Shown here one piece after another: positions 18,581 to 29,270 of a stretch of DNA of 64,000 nucleotides. Location: assembly GCF_021602155.1 (NCBI RefSeq), contig NZ_BQHY01000014.1, positions 1 to 64,000 on the forward strand, read 5' to 3'. Under the pieces are notes generated by a model. The model worked only from the letters and a program-made list of their open reading frames with translations, was not told the DNA's origin and made no database searches. This DNA comes from Pseudomonas parakoreensis. GTDB taxonomy: Bacteria; Pseudomonadota; Gammaproteobacteria; Pseudomonadales; Pseudomonadaceae. The position numbers and the translations under genes were made by a program. How positions within the stretch are numbered: position 1 is the stretch's first letter; each line of letters starts with the position of its first letter.

Positions 18581-19564
18581 TCAGCGATTGACGTCGACCA
18601 CAACCCTGCCGCGCAGCTGTCCGGCGAGCAATTTGGGGGCCGCGTCGATGGCTTCGCTCAGGGCGATTTCGTGGCTGATCAAAGGCAACAAGGCGAAGTC
18701 CAGATCCTTGGCCAGACGTTTCCAGGCCTCGATCCGCCGGGCCTTGGGTTGGGTCACGCTGTTGATGCCCGCCAGGGTCACACCGCGCAGAATGAACGGC
18801 GCCACCGACGCAGGAAAATCCATACCCTGGGCCAGACCGCAGGCCGCCACCGTGCCTTCGGCGCGGGTGCTGGCACAGGCGTTGGCCAAGGTGTGGCTGC
18901 CGACCGAGTCGATCACGCCGGCCCAGCGTTCCCTGGCCAGCGGTTTGCCCGGTTCCGACAAGGTTGCGCGGTCGATGATCTCGCTGGCGCCCAGTTGCTT
19001 CAGGTACTCGTGCTCGGACACCCGGCCGGTGGATGCCACCACGCGATACCCGAGTTTGCTGAGCAAGGCGATGGCGAAACTGCCCACCCCTCCGTTGGCG
19101 CCGGTCACCAGCACTTCGCCCTGATCCGGCGTCACGCCGTTGCGCTCCAGCGCCAGAATGCACAGCATCGCCGTGTAGCCGGCGGTACCGATGGCCATCG
19201 CTTGCGCGGCGCTGAAGGCCTCGGGCAAGGGAATCAGCCAGTCGCCACGGAGCCGCGCCTTCTGTGCCAGGCCACCCCAGTGACTTTCGCCCACGCCCCA
19301 GCCATTGAGCAGCACCTGATCACCAACCTTGTAGTCAGGATGCGAGCTGACCTCGACCGTGCCCGCCAAGTCGATCCCAGGCACCATCGGAAACTGGCGT
19401 ACCACCGGGCTGCTGCCGGTAATCGCCAGACCATCCTTGAAGTTCAGCGTGCTGTACGCCACCCGCACCGTTACGTCGCCTTCGGGCAACTGCGCTTCAT
19501 CGATCTGCTGCAGGCTGGCGCGGTAACCGCTGTCGTCTTTGTCGATCAAAATGCCGTTGAACAT
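18581..19564 (-). CDS. acuI: Acrylyl-CoA reductase AcuI (YhdH family)
   Basis: 327-residue zinc-independent medium-chain dehydrogenase. The start [10 protein letters not shown] and the [13 protein letters not shown] stretch are typical of YhdH/AcuI; the NADPH site is [16 protein letters not shown] (near 152). It reduces toxic acrylyl-CoA to propionyl-CoA with NADPH. No dddP or other DMSP gene is adjacent, so a general detoxifying role is likely. Single gene on the minus strand. Confidence 0.9.
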   Translation of the reverse strand: MFNGILIDKDDSGYRASLQQIDEAQLPEGDVTVRVAYSTLNFKDGLAITGSSPVVRQFPMVPGIDLAGTVEVSSHPDYKVGDQVLLNGWGVGESHWGGLAQKARLRGDWLIPLPEAFSAAQAMAIGTAGYTAMLCILALERNGVTPDQGEVLVTGANGGVGSFAIALLSKLGYRVVASTGRVSEHEYLKQLGASEIIDRATLSEPGKPLARERWAGVIDSVGSHTLANACASTRAEGTVAACGLAQGMDFPASVAPFILRGVTLAGINSVTQPKARRIEAWKRLAKDLDFALLPLISHEIALSEAIDAAPKLLAGQLRGRVVVDVNR

Positions 19565-19754
19565 GGCTGTCTCTCACTCAGTGGATTCAAATCCTCGCGC
19601 CTTGAAATAACACAAAGCAACACATTGCCCCACCCGACTTTGCGCCAATTCGCAAATCCGTCCAGTCATTCCAGAGCGGGCGACTATGCTTTTTCGACGG
19701 TCGTGCTTTCGCTGCCCCCCCTGCTGAAAGCGGCCTCTGTCGATGGAGCTGACA

Positions 19755-22214
19755 ATGCCTTACCCGCGCTCATGGCTTGCAATCCTGATGCTGTGCCTGC
19801 TGACCGCCGGCAACCTGTGGGCCGCCCCGGCCACTGCCGACAAACCCGCGGCTGCCGACGCCGCCCCCGGCGCGCCGACGTGGCCGCAAGTGATCACCAG
19901 CGGCAAGGCCAGGCTGACCGTGTACCAGCCGCAACTCGACAGCTGGGATGGCTACACACTCAATGCCCGGGCGGCGGTCGAAGCCACCGGCGCCGACGGC
20001 AAACCCACTTACGGCATTGTCCAGTTCAGTGCGCACACGCTGGTCGACAAGGCCACGCGCTGGGTCGCACTGGATCAATACAAGATCATCAAGGCCGACT
20101 TCCCCGCCGATGCCAGCCAGGCGGATGTCTGGCTCGCGGCACTGCAAAAGGATGCCCAGAGCCGCAAGAAGACCATTTCCCTCGATCAACTCGAGGCCGC
20201 CGTCGGTGTGCTGTCGGCAGAGCAGAAAGCCGACAGCGCACCGCTGGAAAATACCCCGCCGGCGATCATCAGTTCCGACGTCCCCGCCCTGCTTGTCTAT
20301 ATTGATGGCGACGCGGCGTATCGCGCGGTCGAGGGCACCGGGTTGCAGCGGGTGATCAACACCCGCCCGTTATTGCTCAAGGACGCCGAGGGCAGGCACT
20401 ACTTGCATGTGTTTGATGGCTGGATGGTCGCTGACAACCTCAGCGGCGAGTACACCCGCCTGACCGCACCGCCTGCCGATCTGGAGAAGGCCAAACAGGC
20501 GGCGATCCAGAGCCGCCAGGTCGATCTGCTGACCGGGCAGAGTGATCCGAAAGACAAGGTGCCAAATCTGGCCAAACCGCCGCAGCCGAAAATTTTCATC
20601 GCCACCACCCCCACCGAGCTGATCGTTACCGACGGGGCTGCGCAGTGGTCGCCGATCCAGGGCACCAGCCTGCTCTACGTGAGCAACACCACCGGACACA
20701 TCTTCAAGGAAATCGGCGACCAGAACAGCTACGTGCTGATTTCCGGACGCTGGTTCCGGGCCGCCGACATGAACGGGCCGTGGACGTTTACCCCGGCGGA
20801 CAAATTGCCTGCCGACTTCGCCAACATCCCCGACGACAGCCCGAAAGAGAACGTCAAGGCCTCCGTCGCCGGTACGCCGCAGGCCAAGGAAGCCGCGATT
20901 GCCGCCGCCATCCCGCAAACCTCGGCGATCAAGAAAAGTGCAGTGAAAATGACCGCGCCGCAGTTCGACGGCGAGCCGCAACTCAAACCGATCAACACCA
21001 CGTCGCTGCAATATGTGGTCAACAGCGCGACGCCGATCATTCGTGTCGACGACGACAGCTGGTATGCCGTGGAGAACGGCATCTGGTTCACCGCAACGAC
21101 AGTCAGCGGACCGTGGGTCGTCGCCAGTTCGGTACCGTCGGTGATCTATTCCATCCCGCCGAGTTCACCGATGCATTACCTCACTTACGTCAAAGTCTAT
21201 GAGTCCAGCGGTGACACGGTGGTGGTTGGCTACACCCCGGGCTATCAAGGGTCGAACCTGGATCCGGCCACGGGTGTGGTGGTTTACGGCACCGGATATC
21301 CGTACACGCCGTGGGTCGGCAGTGTCTGGTATGGGCCGCCCGTGACCTACGGTTTCGGCGTCGCGATTCGCTACACACCCTGGACCGGCTGGACCTTCGG
21401 TTTCGGCTTCGGCTGGAGCTGGGGCGGCAACACCGTGGCAATGGGTTGGGGATGGGGCGCTTATCCGTGGTGGGGCAATTACGGCTGGGGTTATGCCTGG
21501 GGGCCGCGCCTGTATCCAGCGCCGCTGGCCTGGGGCGGCGCCGCTTACGGCTATCGCGGCGGTGCCGTGGCCTGGGGGCCCGGTGGCTGGGCCGGCACCA
21601 CCGGCAACATTTATCGTCAGTGGGGCGACCGCGCGACCGTCAGCCGTTACGGCGCCGGCTACAACGCCTGGACCGGTAATCGCTGGGCCGGTCAGGTCGG
21701 CTCGTCCTATAACTCGCGCACCGGGATTGCCGCGGCGGGCCAGCGCGGTGCCGTACACAATGCCTACAACGGCAACTACGCGGCCGGACGCAGCGGTGAG
21801 GTGGTCGGGCCGAACGGTGGCGCCATCGCCGGCGGCCGAGTGACAGCGGGCAACGCACGCAACGGCACGCAAGTCACCGCCAACCGTGGCGCGGTGTACA
21901 CCCCCAACACCGACAAGACCACGCAATATGCTGGCGTCAGGGGCCGCAACGGCGGCGCTGCACGGGTCGGCGACAACGTCTATGCCGGGCACGACGGTAA
22001 CGTCTACAAGAAAACCGACAACGGTTGGCAATCAATGGTCAAGGGCAGCCCGACCCGCACGGCACCGGTCAACAACACGGCTCAACTGCAGAACCTCAAT
22101 CGTGAATCTGCAGCGCGCAACTTCGGCAACCAGCGCACCAACAACTTTCACAACTCCTCGCAAGTCATGAACCGTTCATTTGGTGGCGGTGGCGGCGGTT
22201 TTCATCGACGCTGA
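19755..22214 (+). CDS. Exported Trp/Gly-rich protein of unknown function
   Basis: 819 residues from the ATG at 19755, preceded by GGAGCTGACA; the frame opens at 19743. The N-terminus MPYPRSWLAILMLCLL...NLWAAPA is a signal peptide. Residues ~30-500 contain two related segments around LVYIDG/LLVTDG-like strands and repeated LQYVVNSATPIIR/LLYVSNTTGHIFK motifs followed by WYAVENGIWF/WFRAADMNGPW, so the region appears duplicated. Residues ~530-620 are extremely rich in Trp, Gly and Tyr (WTFGFGFGWSWGG). The tail is Asn/Gly/Arg-rich and ends in FHRR after GGGGGG. It may be cell-surface or envelope associated. I cannot assign a function. Confidence 0.8.
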   Translation: MPYPRSWLAILMLCLLTAGNLWAAPATADKPAAADAAPGAPTWPQVITSGKARLTVYQPQLDSWDGYTLNARAAVEATGADGKPTYGIVQFSAHTLVDKATRWVALDQYKIIKADFPADASQADVWLAALQKDAQSRKKTISLDQLEAAVGVLSAEQKADSAPLENTPPAIISSDVPALLVYIDGDAAYRAVEGTGLQRVINTRPLLLKDAEGRHYLHVFDGWMVADNLSGEYTRLTAPPADLEKAKQAAIQSRQVDLLTGQSDPKDKVPNLAKPPQPKIFIATTPTELIVTDGAAQWSPIQGTSLLYVSNTTGHIFKEIGDQNSYVLISGRWFRAADMNGPWTFTPADKLPADFANIPDDSPKENVKASVAGTPQAKEAAIAAAIPQTSAIKKSAVKMTAPQFDGEPQLKPINTTSLQYVVNSATPIIRVDDDSWYAVENGIWFTATTVSGPWVVASSVPSVIYSIPPSSPMHYLTYVKVYESSGDTVVVGYTPGYQGSNLDPATGVVVYGTGYPYTPWVGSVWYGPPVTYGFGVAIRYTPWTGWTFGFGFGWSWGGNTVAMGWGWGAYPWWGNYGWGYAWGPRLYPAPLAWGGAAYGYRGGAVAWGPGGWAGTTGNIYRQWGDRATVSRYGAGYNAWTGNRWAGQVGSSYNSRTGIAAAGQRGAVHNAYNGNYAAGRSGEVVGPNGGAIAGGRVTAGNARNGTQVTANRGAVYTPNTDKTTQYAGVRGRNGGAARVGDNVYAGHDGNVYKKTDNGWQSMVKGSPTRTAPVNNTAQLQNLNRESAARNFGNQRTNNFHNSSQVMNRSFGGGGGGFHRR

Positions 22215-22328
22215 CGGCGCATGGCTGTCCGTGCGCGGAAAATTCGCGCTGGCCCTGAGTCCGGTTTTGCTGTTAAAAAACCGGCTCTGCCGTCCCTGCC
22301 CCGTTTCATCGTTCGGAGAACCGCTTCC

Positions 22329-23393
22329 ATGAGCCAATGGCCTGACACTCGCATTCTTGACCTGCTCGGCATCGAGCTGCCGATCATCCAGGGCCCCATG
22401 GCCGGTGCCACGAATTCGGCCATGGTGATCGCCGTGTGCAACGCCGGCGGCCTGGGTTCGATGCCCGCCGCAATGCTGAGTATCGAGCAACTGCGCGAAG
22501 AACTGCAGACCATTCGCGAGCACACTCGCAAACCGTTCAACGTCAATTTCTTCTGCCATCAGCCACCGGCTGCCGATGAACAGCGCGCACGGGACTGGAA
22601 AAGCCTGCTGGAGCCGTACTACCGCGAACTGGGTGTCGATTTCGATGCACCGACGCCGGTGTCCAACCGGGCCCCCTTCGATGCGGCAGCGTGCGCCGTG
22701 CTGGAAGAGTTTCGTCCTGAAGTCGTGAGTTTTCACTTTGGCCTGCCGGAGAAATCCCTGCTGGATCGGGTCAAGGCCACGGGTGCGAAAATCCTCTCGT
22801 CTGCCACGACTGTCGATGAAGCAGTGTGGCTTGAACAAAACGGTTGCGACGCGATCATCGCCATGGGCTATGAGGCAGGTGGTCATCGCGGGATGTTTCT
22901 CAGCGATGACCTGAGCAGTCAGGTCGGTACCTTTGCCCTGGTGCCGCAGATTGTCGATGCGGTGAAAGTACCGGTGATCGCTGCCGGCGCCATTGCCGAT
23001 GCGCGCGGGGTGGCCGCGGCATTGATGCTCGGAGCATCGGCAGCGCAGGTTGGCACCGCGTATCTGTTCACCCCGGAAGCGAAAGTCAGCGCCTCCCATC
23101 ATCAAGCGCTGCGCACCGCCAAGGAAAGCGAAACCGCGATTACCAACCTGTTCACCGGCCGCCCGGCTCGCGGCATTCTCAATCGGGTGATGCGCGAAAT
23201 CGGCCCGATGTCAGCGAAAGCCCCGGCCTTCCCGCTGGCCGGCGGAGCGCTGATGCCGTTGCGGGCAAAAAGCGAAGCGCAGTTCAGCAACCTCTGGGCC
23301 GGGCAGGCTTTTCCGTTGGGCAAGGAGCTGAGCAGCGCCGAACTGACCCGGGAACTGGCGCAAGGCGCACTGGCAAAACTGGTCCGACACTGA
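22329..23393 (+). CDS. Nitronate monooxygenase
   Basis: 354 residues from the ATG at 22329 (CGGAG about 10 bases upstream). FMN-dependent TIM barrel: LPIIQGPMAGATNS at the N-terminus, phosphate-binding VIAAGAIADARG near residue 222, and AMGYEAGGHRG containing the catalytic His near residue 186. It oxidises alkyl nitronates such as propionate 3-nitronate. It stands 114 bp after the exported protein gene and ends in a hairpin, with no obvious pathway partner. Confidence 0.9.
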   Translation: MSQWPDTRILDLLGIELPIIQGPMAGATNSAMVIAVCNAGGLGSMPAAMLSIEQLREELQTIREHTRKPFNVNFFCHQPPAADEQRARDWKSLLEPYYRELGVDFDAPTPVSNRAPFDAAACAVLEEFRPEVVSFHFGLPEKSLLDRVKATGAKILSSATTVDEAVWLEQNGCDAIIAMGYEAGGHRGMFLSDDLSSQVGTFALVPQIVDAVKVPVIAAGAIADARGVAAALMLGASAAQVGTAYLFTPEAKVSASHHQALRTAKESETAITNLFTGRPARGILNRVMREIGPMSAKAPAFPLAGGALMPLRAKSEAQFSNLWAGQAFPLGKELSSAELTRELAQGALAKLVRH

Positions 23394-23400
23394 TCCGATC

Positions 23401-23431
23401 CAGGATGAGGCGCGACACAGCCTCATCCTGT
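23401..23431 (+). terminator. Hairpin after nitronate monooxygenase gene
   Basis: CAGGATGAGG/CCTCATCCTG, perfect 10-bp arms with a 10-base loop, starting about 7 bases after the stop. It has no long U-tract. Confidence 0.6.
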
Positions 23432-23462
23432 ATACAACAGCACTTCCTGTTTAGCGGCATTT

Positions 23463-23486
23463 CGCTATATATTTCGCTATATAGCG
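23463..23486. promoter_or_regulatory. ModE operator
   Basis: CGCTATATA-N6-TATATAGCG, a perfect 9-bp inverted repeat 74 bp before modA. It matches the known ModE recognition pattern, so molybdate-bound ModE should repress modABC. No modE gene is in the window. Confidence 0.85.
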
Positions 23487-23526
23487 TTTCACCCTACGCA
23501 TCGGTGCAGTCCACCTCCAACAATAA

Positions 23527-24327
<801 letters not shown>

Positions 24328-25008
24328 ATGTCGCTCTCGAGTGCCGACTTCGCGGCGATCTGGCTGACCCTGAAACTGGCGTCCCTGACCACCGCGATCC
24401 TGCTGGTCGTCGGCACTCCGATTGCCCTGTGGCTGGCGCGCAGTCGTTCCTGGCTGCGCGGCCCCATTGGCGCAATCGTCGCCCTGCCCCTCGTGCTGCC
24501 GCCGACTGTGATCGGCTTCTATCTGCTGTTGGCAATGGGGCCCAATGGCTTTCTCGGCCACTTCACGCAATGGCTGGGCCTGGGCACGCTGACCTTCAGC
24601 TTTACCGGGCTGGTGATCGGTTCAGTGATCTATTCCATGCCGTTTGTGGTGCAACCGTTGCAGAACGCGTTCGCGGCCATCGGCACCCGCCCACTGGAAG
24701 TGGCCGCGACCTTGCGCGCCAATCCCTGGGACACTTTTTTCAGCGTGATCCTGCCGTTGGCCCGTCCCGGTTTCGTAACCGCGGCGATCCTCGGGTTCGC
24801 GCATACCGTCGGTGAATTCGGTGTAGTGCTGATGATCGGCGGCAACATTCCCGACAAGACCCGCGTGGTCTCGGTGCAGATCTACGACCATGTCGAGGCG
24901 ATGGAATATGCTCAAGCCCATTGGCTGGCCGGGGCGATGCTGGTGTTTTCGTTTCTGGTGTTGCTGGCGCTCTACTCCAGCCGCAAGACCCGCGCGGGCT
25001 GGAGCTAA
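24328..25008 (+). CDS. modB: Molybdate ABC permease ModB
   Basis: 226 residues with about five membrane segments. The EAA loop near residue 130-150 reads [21 protein letters not shown]. It forms the inner-membrane channel with ModC. Its ATG abuts the modA stop and modC begins 3 bases after its stop. Confidence 0.95.
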   Translation: MSLSSADFAAIWLTLKLASLTTAILLVVGTPIALWLARSRSWLRGPIGAIVALPLVLPPTVIGFYLLLAMGPNGFLGHFTQWLGLGTLTFSFTGLVIGSVIYSMPFVVQPLQNAFAAIGTRPLEVAATLRANPWDTFFSVILPLARPGFVTAAILGFAHTVGEFGVVLMIGGNIPDKTRVVSVQIYDHVEAMEYAQAHWLAGAMLVFSFLVLLALYSSRKTRAGWS

Positions 25009-25011
25009 TCG

Positions 25012-26091
25012 ATGATTGATGCACGTCTGAAAATCGCTTATTCGGGTTTCAGCCTGGATATTGATCTGCATTTGCCGGGGCGTGGCGTGACTGCGCTGTA
25101 CGGTCATTCCGGTTCGGGCAAAACCACCTGCCTGCGCTGTATCGCCGGGCTTGAGCGCGCCGAGCAAGGTTTCATACAGATCAACGACGAAGTCTGGCAG
25201 GACAGCGAACGGCGGATTTTTGTCCCGCCGCACAAACGTGCGCTGGGTTACGTGTTCCAGGAAGCCAGTCTGTTCCCGCACCTGTCAGTGCTGGCCAATC
25301 TGCAGTTCGGCCTCAAACGCATTGCCAAGGCCCAGCGCCGGGTCGACATGGCACAAGCCACCGAGCTACTGGGCATCGGCCATCTGCTGGAGCGCCATCC
25401 GCAGCATCTGTCCGGCGGCGAACGCCAGCGTGTCGGTATCGCCCGCGCGCTGTTGACCAGCCCGAAACTGCTGCTGATGGATGAGCCGTTGGCGGCCCTC
25501 GACAGCCAGCGAAAAAACGAAATCCTGCCGTACCTGCAACGCCTGCATGATGAACTGGACATTCCGGTGCTTTATGTCAGCCACGCGCAGGATGAGGTGG
25601 CGCGGCTGGCCGATCATCTGGTGTTGCTCAGCGACGGCAAGGCCCTGGCCAGCGGCCCGATTGGCGAGACCCTCGCCCGGCTCGACCTGCCAATGGCGCT
25701 GGGCGATGACGCCGGGGTGATCATCGAAGGCCAGGTCAGCGCCTACGATGCCGAGTACCAACTGCTGAGTCTGCAATTGCCGGCCACGGCCATGAACATC
25801 CGCGTGACGCACGCGCCGATGGCGGTCGGTCAGGCCTTGCGCTGCAAGGTGCACGCCCGAGACATCAGTCTGGCCCTGCACAACAGCGAAGCCAGCAGCA
25901 TCCTCAATCGCTTGCCGGTGACCGTGGTCAGCGAGCTGGCGGCGGACAACGCCGCGCACGTGCTGATTCGTCTGGATGCCGGCGGCACACCGCTGCTGGC
26001 ACGGATCACGCGGTTTTCCCGGGATCAGCTCGGCATCCACCCGGGCCAGCATTTGTGGGCGCAGATCAAGGCCGTCGCCGTGCTGGCCTGA
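25012..26091 (+). CDS. modC: Molybdate ABC ATPase ModC
   Basis: 359 residues. Walker [13 protein letters not shown] (about 31-42), signature [15 protein letters not shown] and Walker [12 protein letters not shown]. The C-terminal ~70 residues (from about 290) form the molybdate-binding TOBE/Mop domain typical of ModC, which may give trans-inhibition. It completes the modABC operon. Confidence 0.95.
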   Translation: MIDARLKIAYSGFSLDIDLHLPGRGVTALYGHSGSGKTTCLRCIAGLERAEQGFIQINDEVWQDSERRIFVPPHKRALGYVFQEASLFPHLSVLANLQFGLKRIAKAQRRVDMAQATELLGIGHLLERHPQHLSGGERQRVGIARALLTSPKLLLMDEPLAALDSQRKNEILPYLQRLHDELDIPVLYVSHAQDEVARLADHLVLLSDGKALASGPIGETLARLDLPMALGDDAGVIIEGQVSAYDAEYQLLSLQLPATAMNIRVTHAPMAVGQALRCKVHARDISLALHNSEASSILNRLPVTVVSELAADNAAHVLIRLDAGGTPLLARITRFSRDQLGIHPGQHLWAQIKAVAVLA

Positions 26092-26160
26092 ATTGGTTGG
26101 CACGACGGCCACGGCCCGCGGTCAATCGCTGTAACAGAGCGATTCGCCAAGGACACCGCC

Positions 26161-27189
26161 ATGCCCGACACCGCAATAGCCGACGTCTTACCGCCCGACC
26201 TGCATTACGTCGACGACACCCAACCCGGCATCCGCCGTAAAAAACTGCGTGGCAAATTCGCCTACTTCGATCCGGCCGGACAACGCATCAACGACCCCGA
26301 TGAGATCAAGCGGATCAACGCGCTGGCAGTGCCGCCGGCCTACACCGACGTGTGGATCTGCGCCGATCCGCGTGGCCACTTGCAGGCCACTGGCCGCGAT
26401 GCCCGGGGCCGCAAGCAGTATCGCTATCACCCGCGCTGGCGCGAGGTGCGCGACGCCGACAAGTACTCGCGCCTGCGGGAGTTCGGCCTGGCGCTGCCGA
26501 AGTTGCGCAAACAGCTCGAAACCCTGCTCGACGCACCAGGCTTCAGCCGCGACAAGGTCATGGCCACAGTCATCACGTTGCTCGACGCCACACTGATCCG
26601 CGTCGGCAACACCCAGTACGCGCGGGACAACCGCTCCTATGGCCTGACCACCCTGCGCAGCCGGCATGTCGAGGTCAACGGCAGCGCGATCCTGTTCCAG
26701 TTTCGCGGTAAAAGCGGCATTGAACACCAGATCACCGTCAAGGATCGTCGCCTGGCGCGCATCATCAAGCGCTGCCTGGAAATCCCGGGACAGAATCTGT
26801 TTCAGTATCTGGATGAAAATGGCGAGCGGCACACCGTCAGCTCCCACGACGTCAATAGCTACCTGCAAACCCTCACCGGTGCCGACTTCACCGCCAAGGA
26901 TTACCGCACCTGGGCCGGCAGCGCGCTGGCCTTGGCGGTATTGCGCGAACTGCAATGGGAGTCCGAAGCCGAGGCGAAACGGCATGTGGTGGAGATGGTC
27001 AAGAGCGTGTCCAAACAGCTGGGCAACACCCCGGCGGTGTGCCGCAAATGCTACATCCATCCCGCCGTGGTCGAGCGCTTCCTGCTCGGTGCGCTGGCCG
27101 AACTGCCACGCCCGAGGGTGCGCAAAGGCCTGCGCGCTGAGGAAGTGGCGCTGGCGATGTTTCTCGAGCAAATGATCGACGCGTCTTGA
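26161..27189 (+). CDS. DNA topoisomerase IB (poxvirus type)
   Basis: 342 residues, the length of bacterial poxvirus-like topoisomerase IB. The N-domain has YFDPAGQRINDPDEIKRINAL and PPAYTDVWICADP. The catalytic half carries RVGNTQYARDNRSYGLTTLR with active Arg/Lys residues, and the nucleophilic Tyr is at about residue 298 in CRKCYIHPAVV. It relaxes positive and negative supercoils through a 3'-phosphotyrosyl intermediate, without ATP. It lies 69 bp after modC and is probably a separate unit. A short frame overlapping its stop (27186-27308) is not called as a gene. Confidence 0.93.
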   Translation: MPDTAIADVLPPDLHYVDDTQPGIRRKKLRGKFAYFDPAGQRINDPDEIKRINALAVPPAYTDVWICADPRGHLQATGRDARGRKQYRYHPRWREVRDADKYSRLREFGLALPKLRKQLETLLDAPGFSRDKVMATVITLLDATLIRVGNTQYARDNRSYGLTTLRSRHVEVNGSAILFQFRGKSGIEHQITVKDRRLARIIKRCLEIPGQNLFQYLDENGERHTVSSHDVNSYLQTLTGADFTAKDYRTWAGSALALAVLRELQWESEAEAKRHVVEMVKSVSKQLGNTPAVCRKCYIHPAVVERFLLGALAELPRPRVRKGLRAEEVALAMFLEQMIDAS

Positions 27190-27378
27190 TCGCGCTGGTA
27201 GCCGAGCAATCAATCGCGGTTTCCCAGGTTCCAGAGTTTCTACAGGCGTTGAAGCCGACGCATCGCCTGGATTGGCGCGCCACCGAGTGGCTGCAACCGA
27301 CGAACTGACTGGCTATTTTTTGCACGATTGGCCAAGGCTTCTATAGTTGATCTGACACCTATTTGCTGTGGTGACGCC

Positions 27379-27609
27379 ATGGAAGACATCTTTGTCGTGA
27401 AGCGCTGCAACAAGATCATCATTCACGGCCGCCGCGCCGGGGAAAGTCAGCATGAACCTGCCGAATCCAGCAGCTGGTTTCGGATCAATGACACCCGAAC
27501 CGGAGGCTTCATCGGTGACGGCTATGATCTTGAGGAAGATGCCCGGCGCGAATGCCAAAGGCTCAATGCGGCCAGCTCGCCGCGACCGGCGCGACAATCG
27601 GCCGGCTGA
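27379..27609 (+). CDS. Small protein of unknown function (76 aa)
   Basis: The ATG at 27379 has GGTGA upstream; the frame opens earlier, at 27328. The start MEDIFVVKRCNKIIIHGRR is beta-rich, followed by WFRINDTRTGGFIGDGYDL and an acidic helix. No signal or membrane segment. A possible extended -10 (CTATAGTT, 27340s) lies upstream, of the kind used by stationary-phase sigma factors. I do not recognise the function. Confidence 0.6.
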   Translation: MEDIFVVKRCNKIIIHGRRAGESQHEPAESSSWFRINDTRTGGFIGDGYDLEEDARRECQRLNAASSPRPARQSAG

Positions 27610-27731
27610 TGCAATTGACAGGCGGGGTCTATACTCAAAGCAGCTGACGGACCAGCGCCCCAACGGCAGAGAGCTCGCAGCCCGCGGGCTTTTTGCTGCC
27701 TCTCAACGGTTTGTCTGAACGGAGGTGCTCC

Positions 27732-27962
27732 ATGTCCGAAAAAGAGTCCATCACCACCCTCCTCACCCTGCTCGACTCCCGTCAGGCGCGCCTGGCTGCG
27801 GCCTGCAAGGAAATTGCCGACTGGGTCGATCATCAAGGCGGCCATCCGACCGCCCTGCGCATACGCGATCGCCTGAACGACATCGAAAAAGATACGCCGC
27901 TGATTCGCAGTACGCTGTCTTCGTTGCAACCCGTCGAGCGGCCTCTGCCTCGTTTCAGATGA
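27732..27962 (+). CDS. Small helical protein of unknown function (76 aa)
   Basis: The start at 27732 is fixed by GGAGGTGCTCC directly upstream. The product is largely helical (LLTLLDSRQARLAAACKEIADWVD, then LRIRDRLNDIEKDTPLIRSTL). One Cys, no signal peptide. Function unknown. It lies among other small genes (27379, 28069) on the same strand that look individually transcribed. Confidence 0.65.
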   Translation: MSEKESITTLLTLLDSRQARLAAACKEIADWVDHQGGHPTALRIRDRLNDIEKDTPLIRSTLSSLQPVERPLPRFR

Positions 27963-28068
27963 CCGGATGGCAATAACGACAGTCTCAACGCGTACCGCCT
28001 GGCCGATCCGGCGAACACCTGCAGTCGTGGCAGGTCATAACCTGTACACGTCACCAGGAGACTGATCC

Positions 28069-28353
28069 ATGGTTATCCATTTCAAAGTAGACGGACACCT
28101 GGCTTGTGGTCACAAAGGCAATAACCTTGCCTCGAGCCAGGAACTCAATCGCGTTAAATGCCGCAGCTGCCGAAATACCGATGCCTACAAAAATGCGCGC
28201 AAAACCCAGCGCAATGCTGCTCGGCGCGCAGCGCGCCACACACAGGCTGATCATGGTGCATCGAACTGGCGCTCGGAATGGATCGCACGCTTGACCGCTC
28301 TGGCGGGTCCGCAACGCCTGCCACGGGGCTTTTTCGGGCAAGCGTTTGTGTAA
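28069..28353 (+). CDS. Small Cys-containing basic protein (94 aa)
   Basis: GGAG lies 8 bases before the ATG at 28069. The N-terminal half has LACGHKG and KCRSCRNTDAY, three or four Cys/His residues spaced like a small zinc ribbon. It is followed by a basic helix (KNARKTQRNAARRAARH). A nucleic-acid-binding role is possible but is only an inference from the motif and charge. A strong terminator follows after 70 bases. Confidence 0.6.
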   Translation: MVIHFKVDGHLACGHKGNNLASSQELNRVKCRSCRNTDAYKNARKTQRNAARRAARHTQADHGASNWRSEWIARLTALAGPQRLPRGFFGQAFV

Positions 28354-28422
28354 TCGCTTGATGTCTTGGTTTTCGTCCATCACTCAGCGCGAATTGCCAC
28401 GAGTTCACCGCTCGAAACCATC

Positions 28423-28454
28423 AATGCCCTGACCTTATCGTCAGGGCATTTTAT
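28423..28454 (+). terminator. Rho-independent terminator
   Basis: AATGCCCTGA/TCAGGGCATT stem (10 bp), 8-base loop, TTATT tail. It separates the small zinc-ribbon-like gene from msrA. Confidence 0.85.
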
Positions 28455-28563
28455 TGAAAACACCGTTTCGAGCAGCCCTTCACCCTGAGTCAAGCTTGCA
28501 AATAGCCAACGCGCCCTCATAACCAGAACCCGTATCCACCGTCACCGAGAGGAAAAAACGATC

Positions 28564-29070
28564 ATGACCGGAAAAACCGAAACCGCGATTCTCGCCGGGG
28601 GCTGCTTCTGGGGCATGCAGGACCTGCTGCGACGCTATCCCGGGGTGCTGCAGACGCGAGTCGGCTACAGCGGTGGCGATGTGCCGAATGCGACCTACCG
28701 CAACCACGGCAACCACGCCGAGGCCATCGAAATCGTCTTCGACCCTGCCGTGATCAGTTACCGGCAAATCCTTGAGTTCTTCTTCCAGATCCACGATCCC
28801 AGCACACCCAACCGACAAGGCAACGATCTCGGCCCCAGTTATCGCTCGGCGATTTACTACCTTAACGAACAGCAACGCGACATTGCTGAAGACACCGCTG
28901 CCGACGTCGATGCATCCGGGCTGTGGCCGGGGCGCGTGGTCACTGAAATCGAACCGGCGGGCCCCTTCTGGGAAGCGGAACCCGAGCACCAGGACTATCT
29001 GGAGCGGATACCGAATGGTTACACCTGCCATTTCATCCGCCCGAACTGGAAACTGCCGAAACGCAGCTGA
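28564..29070 (+). CDS. msrA: Peptide-methionine (S)-S-oxide reductase
   Basis: 168 residues, the short form. The catalytic GCFWG is at residues 13-17. [22 protein letters not shown] and the [16 protein letters not shown] stretch are MsrA hallmarks. It reduces methionine S-sulfoxide in proteins. Recycling cysteines would be in the C-terminal part (NGYTCHF). This is probably a second MsrA, since Pseudomonas usually also has a longer one of about 215 residues. Confidence 0.93.
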   Translation: MTGKTETAILAGGCFWGMQDLLRRYPGVLQTRVGYSGGDVPNATYRNHGNHAEAIEIVFDPAVISYRQILEFFFQIHDPSTPNRQGNDLGPSYRSAIYYLNEQQRDIAEDTAADVDASGLWPGRVVTEIEPAGPFWEAEPEHQDYLERIPNGYTCHFIRPNWKLPKRS

Positions 29071-29188
29071 AAACACATCTGCGTAATCACTCCACGCACG
29101 GCGCTGGCCTCTGCTGAGGCCGGTGCCTGCGCACCTCTGGACTTGATCATTTTGGTGAGCCCTCCGTAGCACAGTTCAAGCGCCCGAG

Positions 29189-29206
29189 GATGAACATACG
29201 TTCATC
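29189..29206. promoter_or_regulatory. Palindrome 1 upstream of the small membrane protein gene
   Basis: GATGAAC-ATAC-GTTCATC, perfect 7-bp arms, about 65 bp before the ATG at 29271. It looks like a dimer operator, for example of a TetR-type regulator. The regulator is unknown. Confidence 0.45.
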
Positions 29207-29214
29207 GCAAGCAT

Positions 29215-29232
29215 GGCTAGAAGCGTCTAGCC
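29215..29232. promoter_or_regulatory. Palindrome 2 upstream of the small membrane protein gene
   Basis: GGCTAGA-AGCG-TCTAGCC, again perfect 7-bp arms with a 4-base centre, 8 bp after palindrome 1 and of a different sequence. Confidence 0.45.
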
Positions 29233-29270
29233 TGCGGGTTCCAACATAGTGCCTACAGGAGTACCCCACC

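Noticed and set aside
18524-20305. 593-codon plus-strand frame opposite acuI
   Set aside because: Covers acuI in antisense and runs into the exported protein gene in the wrong frame.
27186-27308. 40-codon TTG-started frame after topoisomerase IB, ending in LDWRATEWLQPTN
   Set aside because: It looks protein-like, but has no ribosome site, a TTG start overlapping the previous stop and several rare codons. It may be a remnant, but I cannot support it as a gene.
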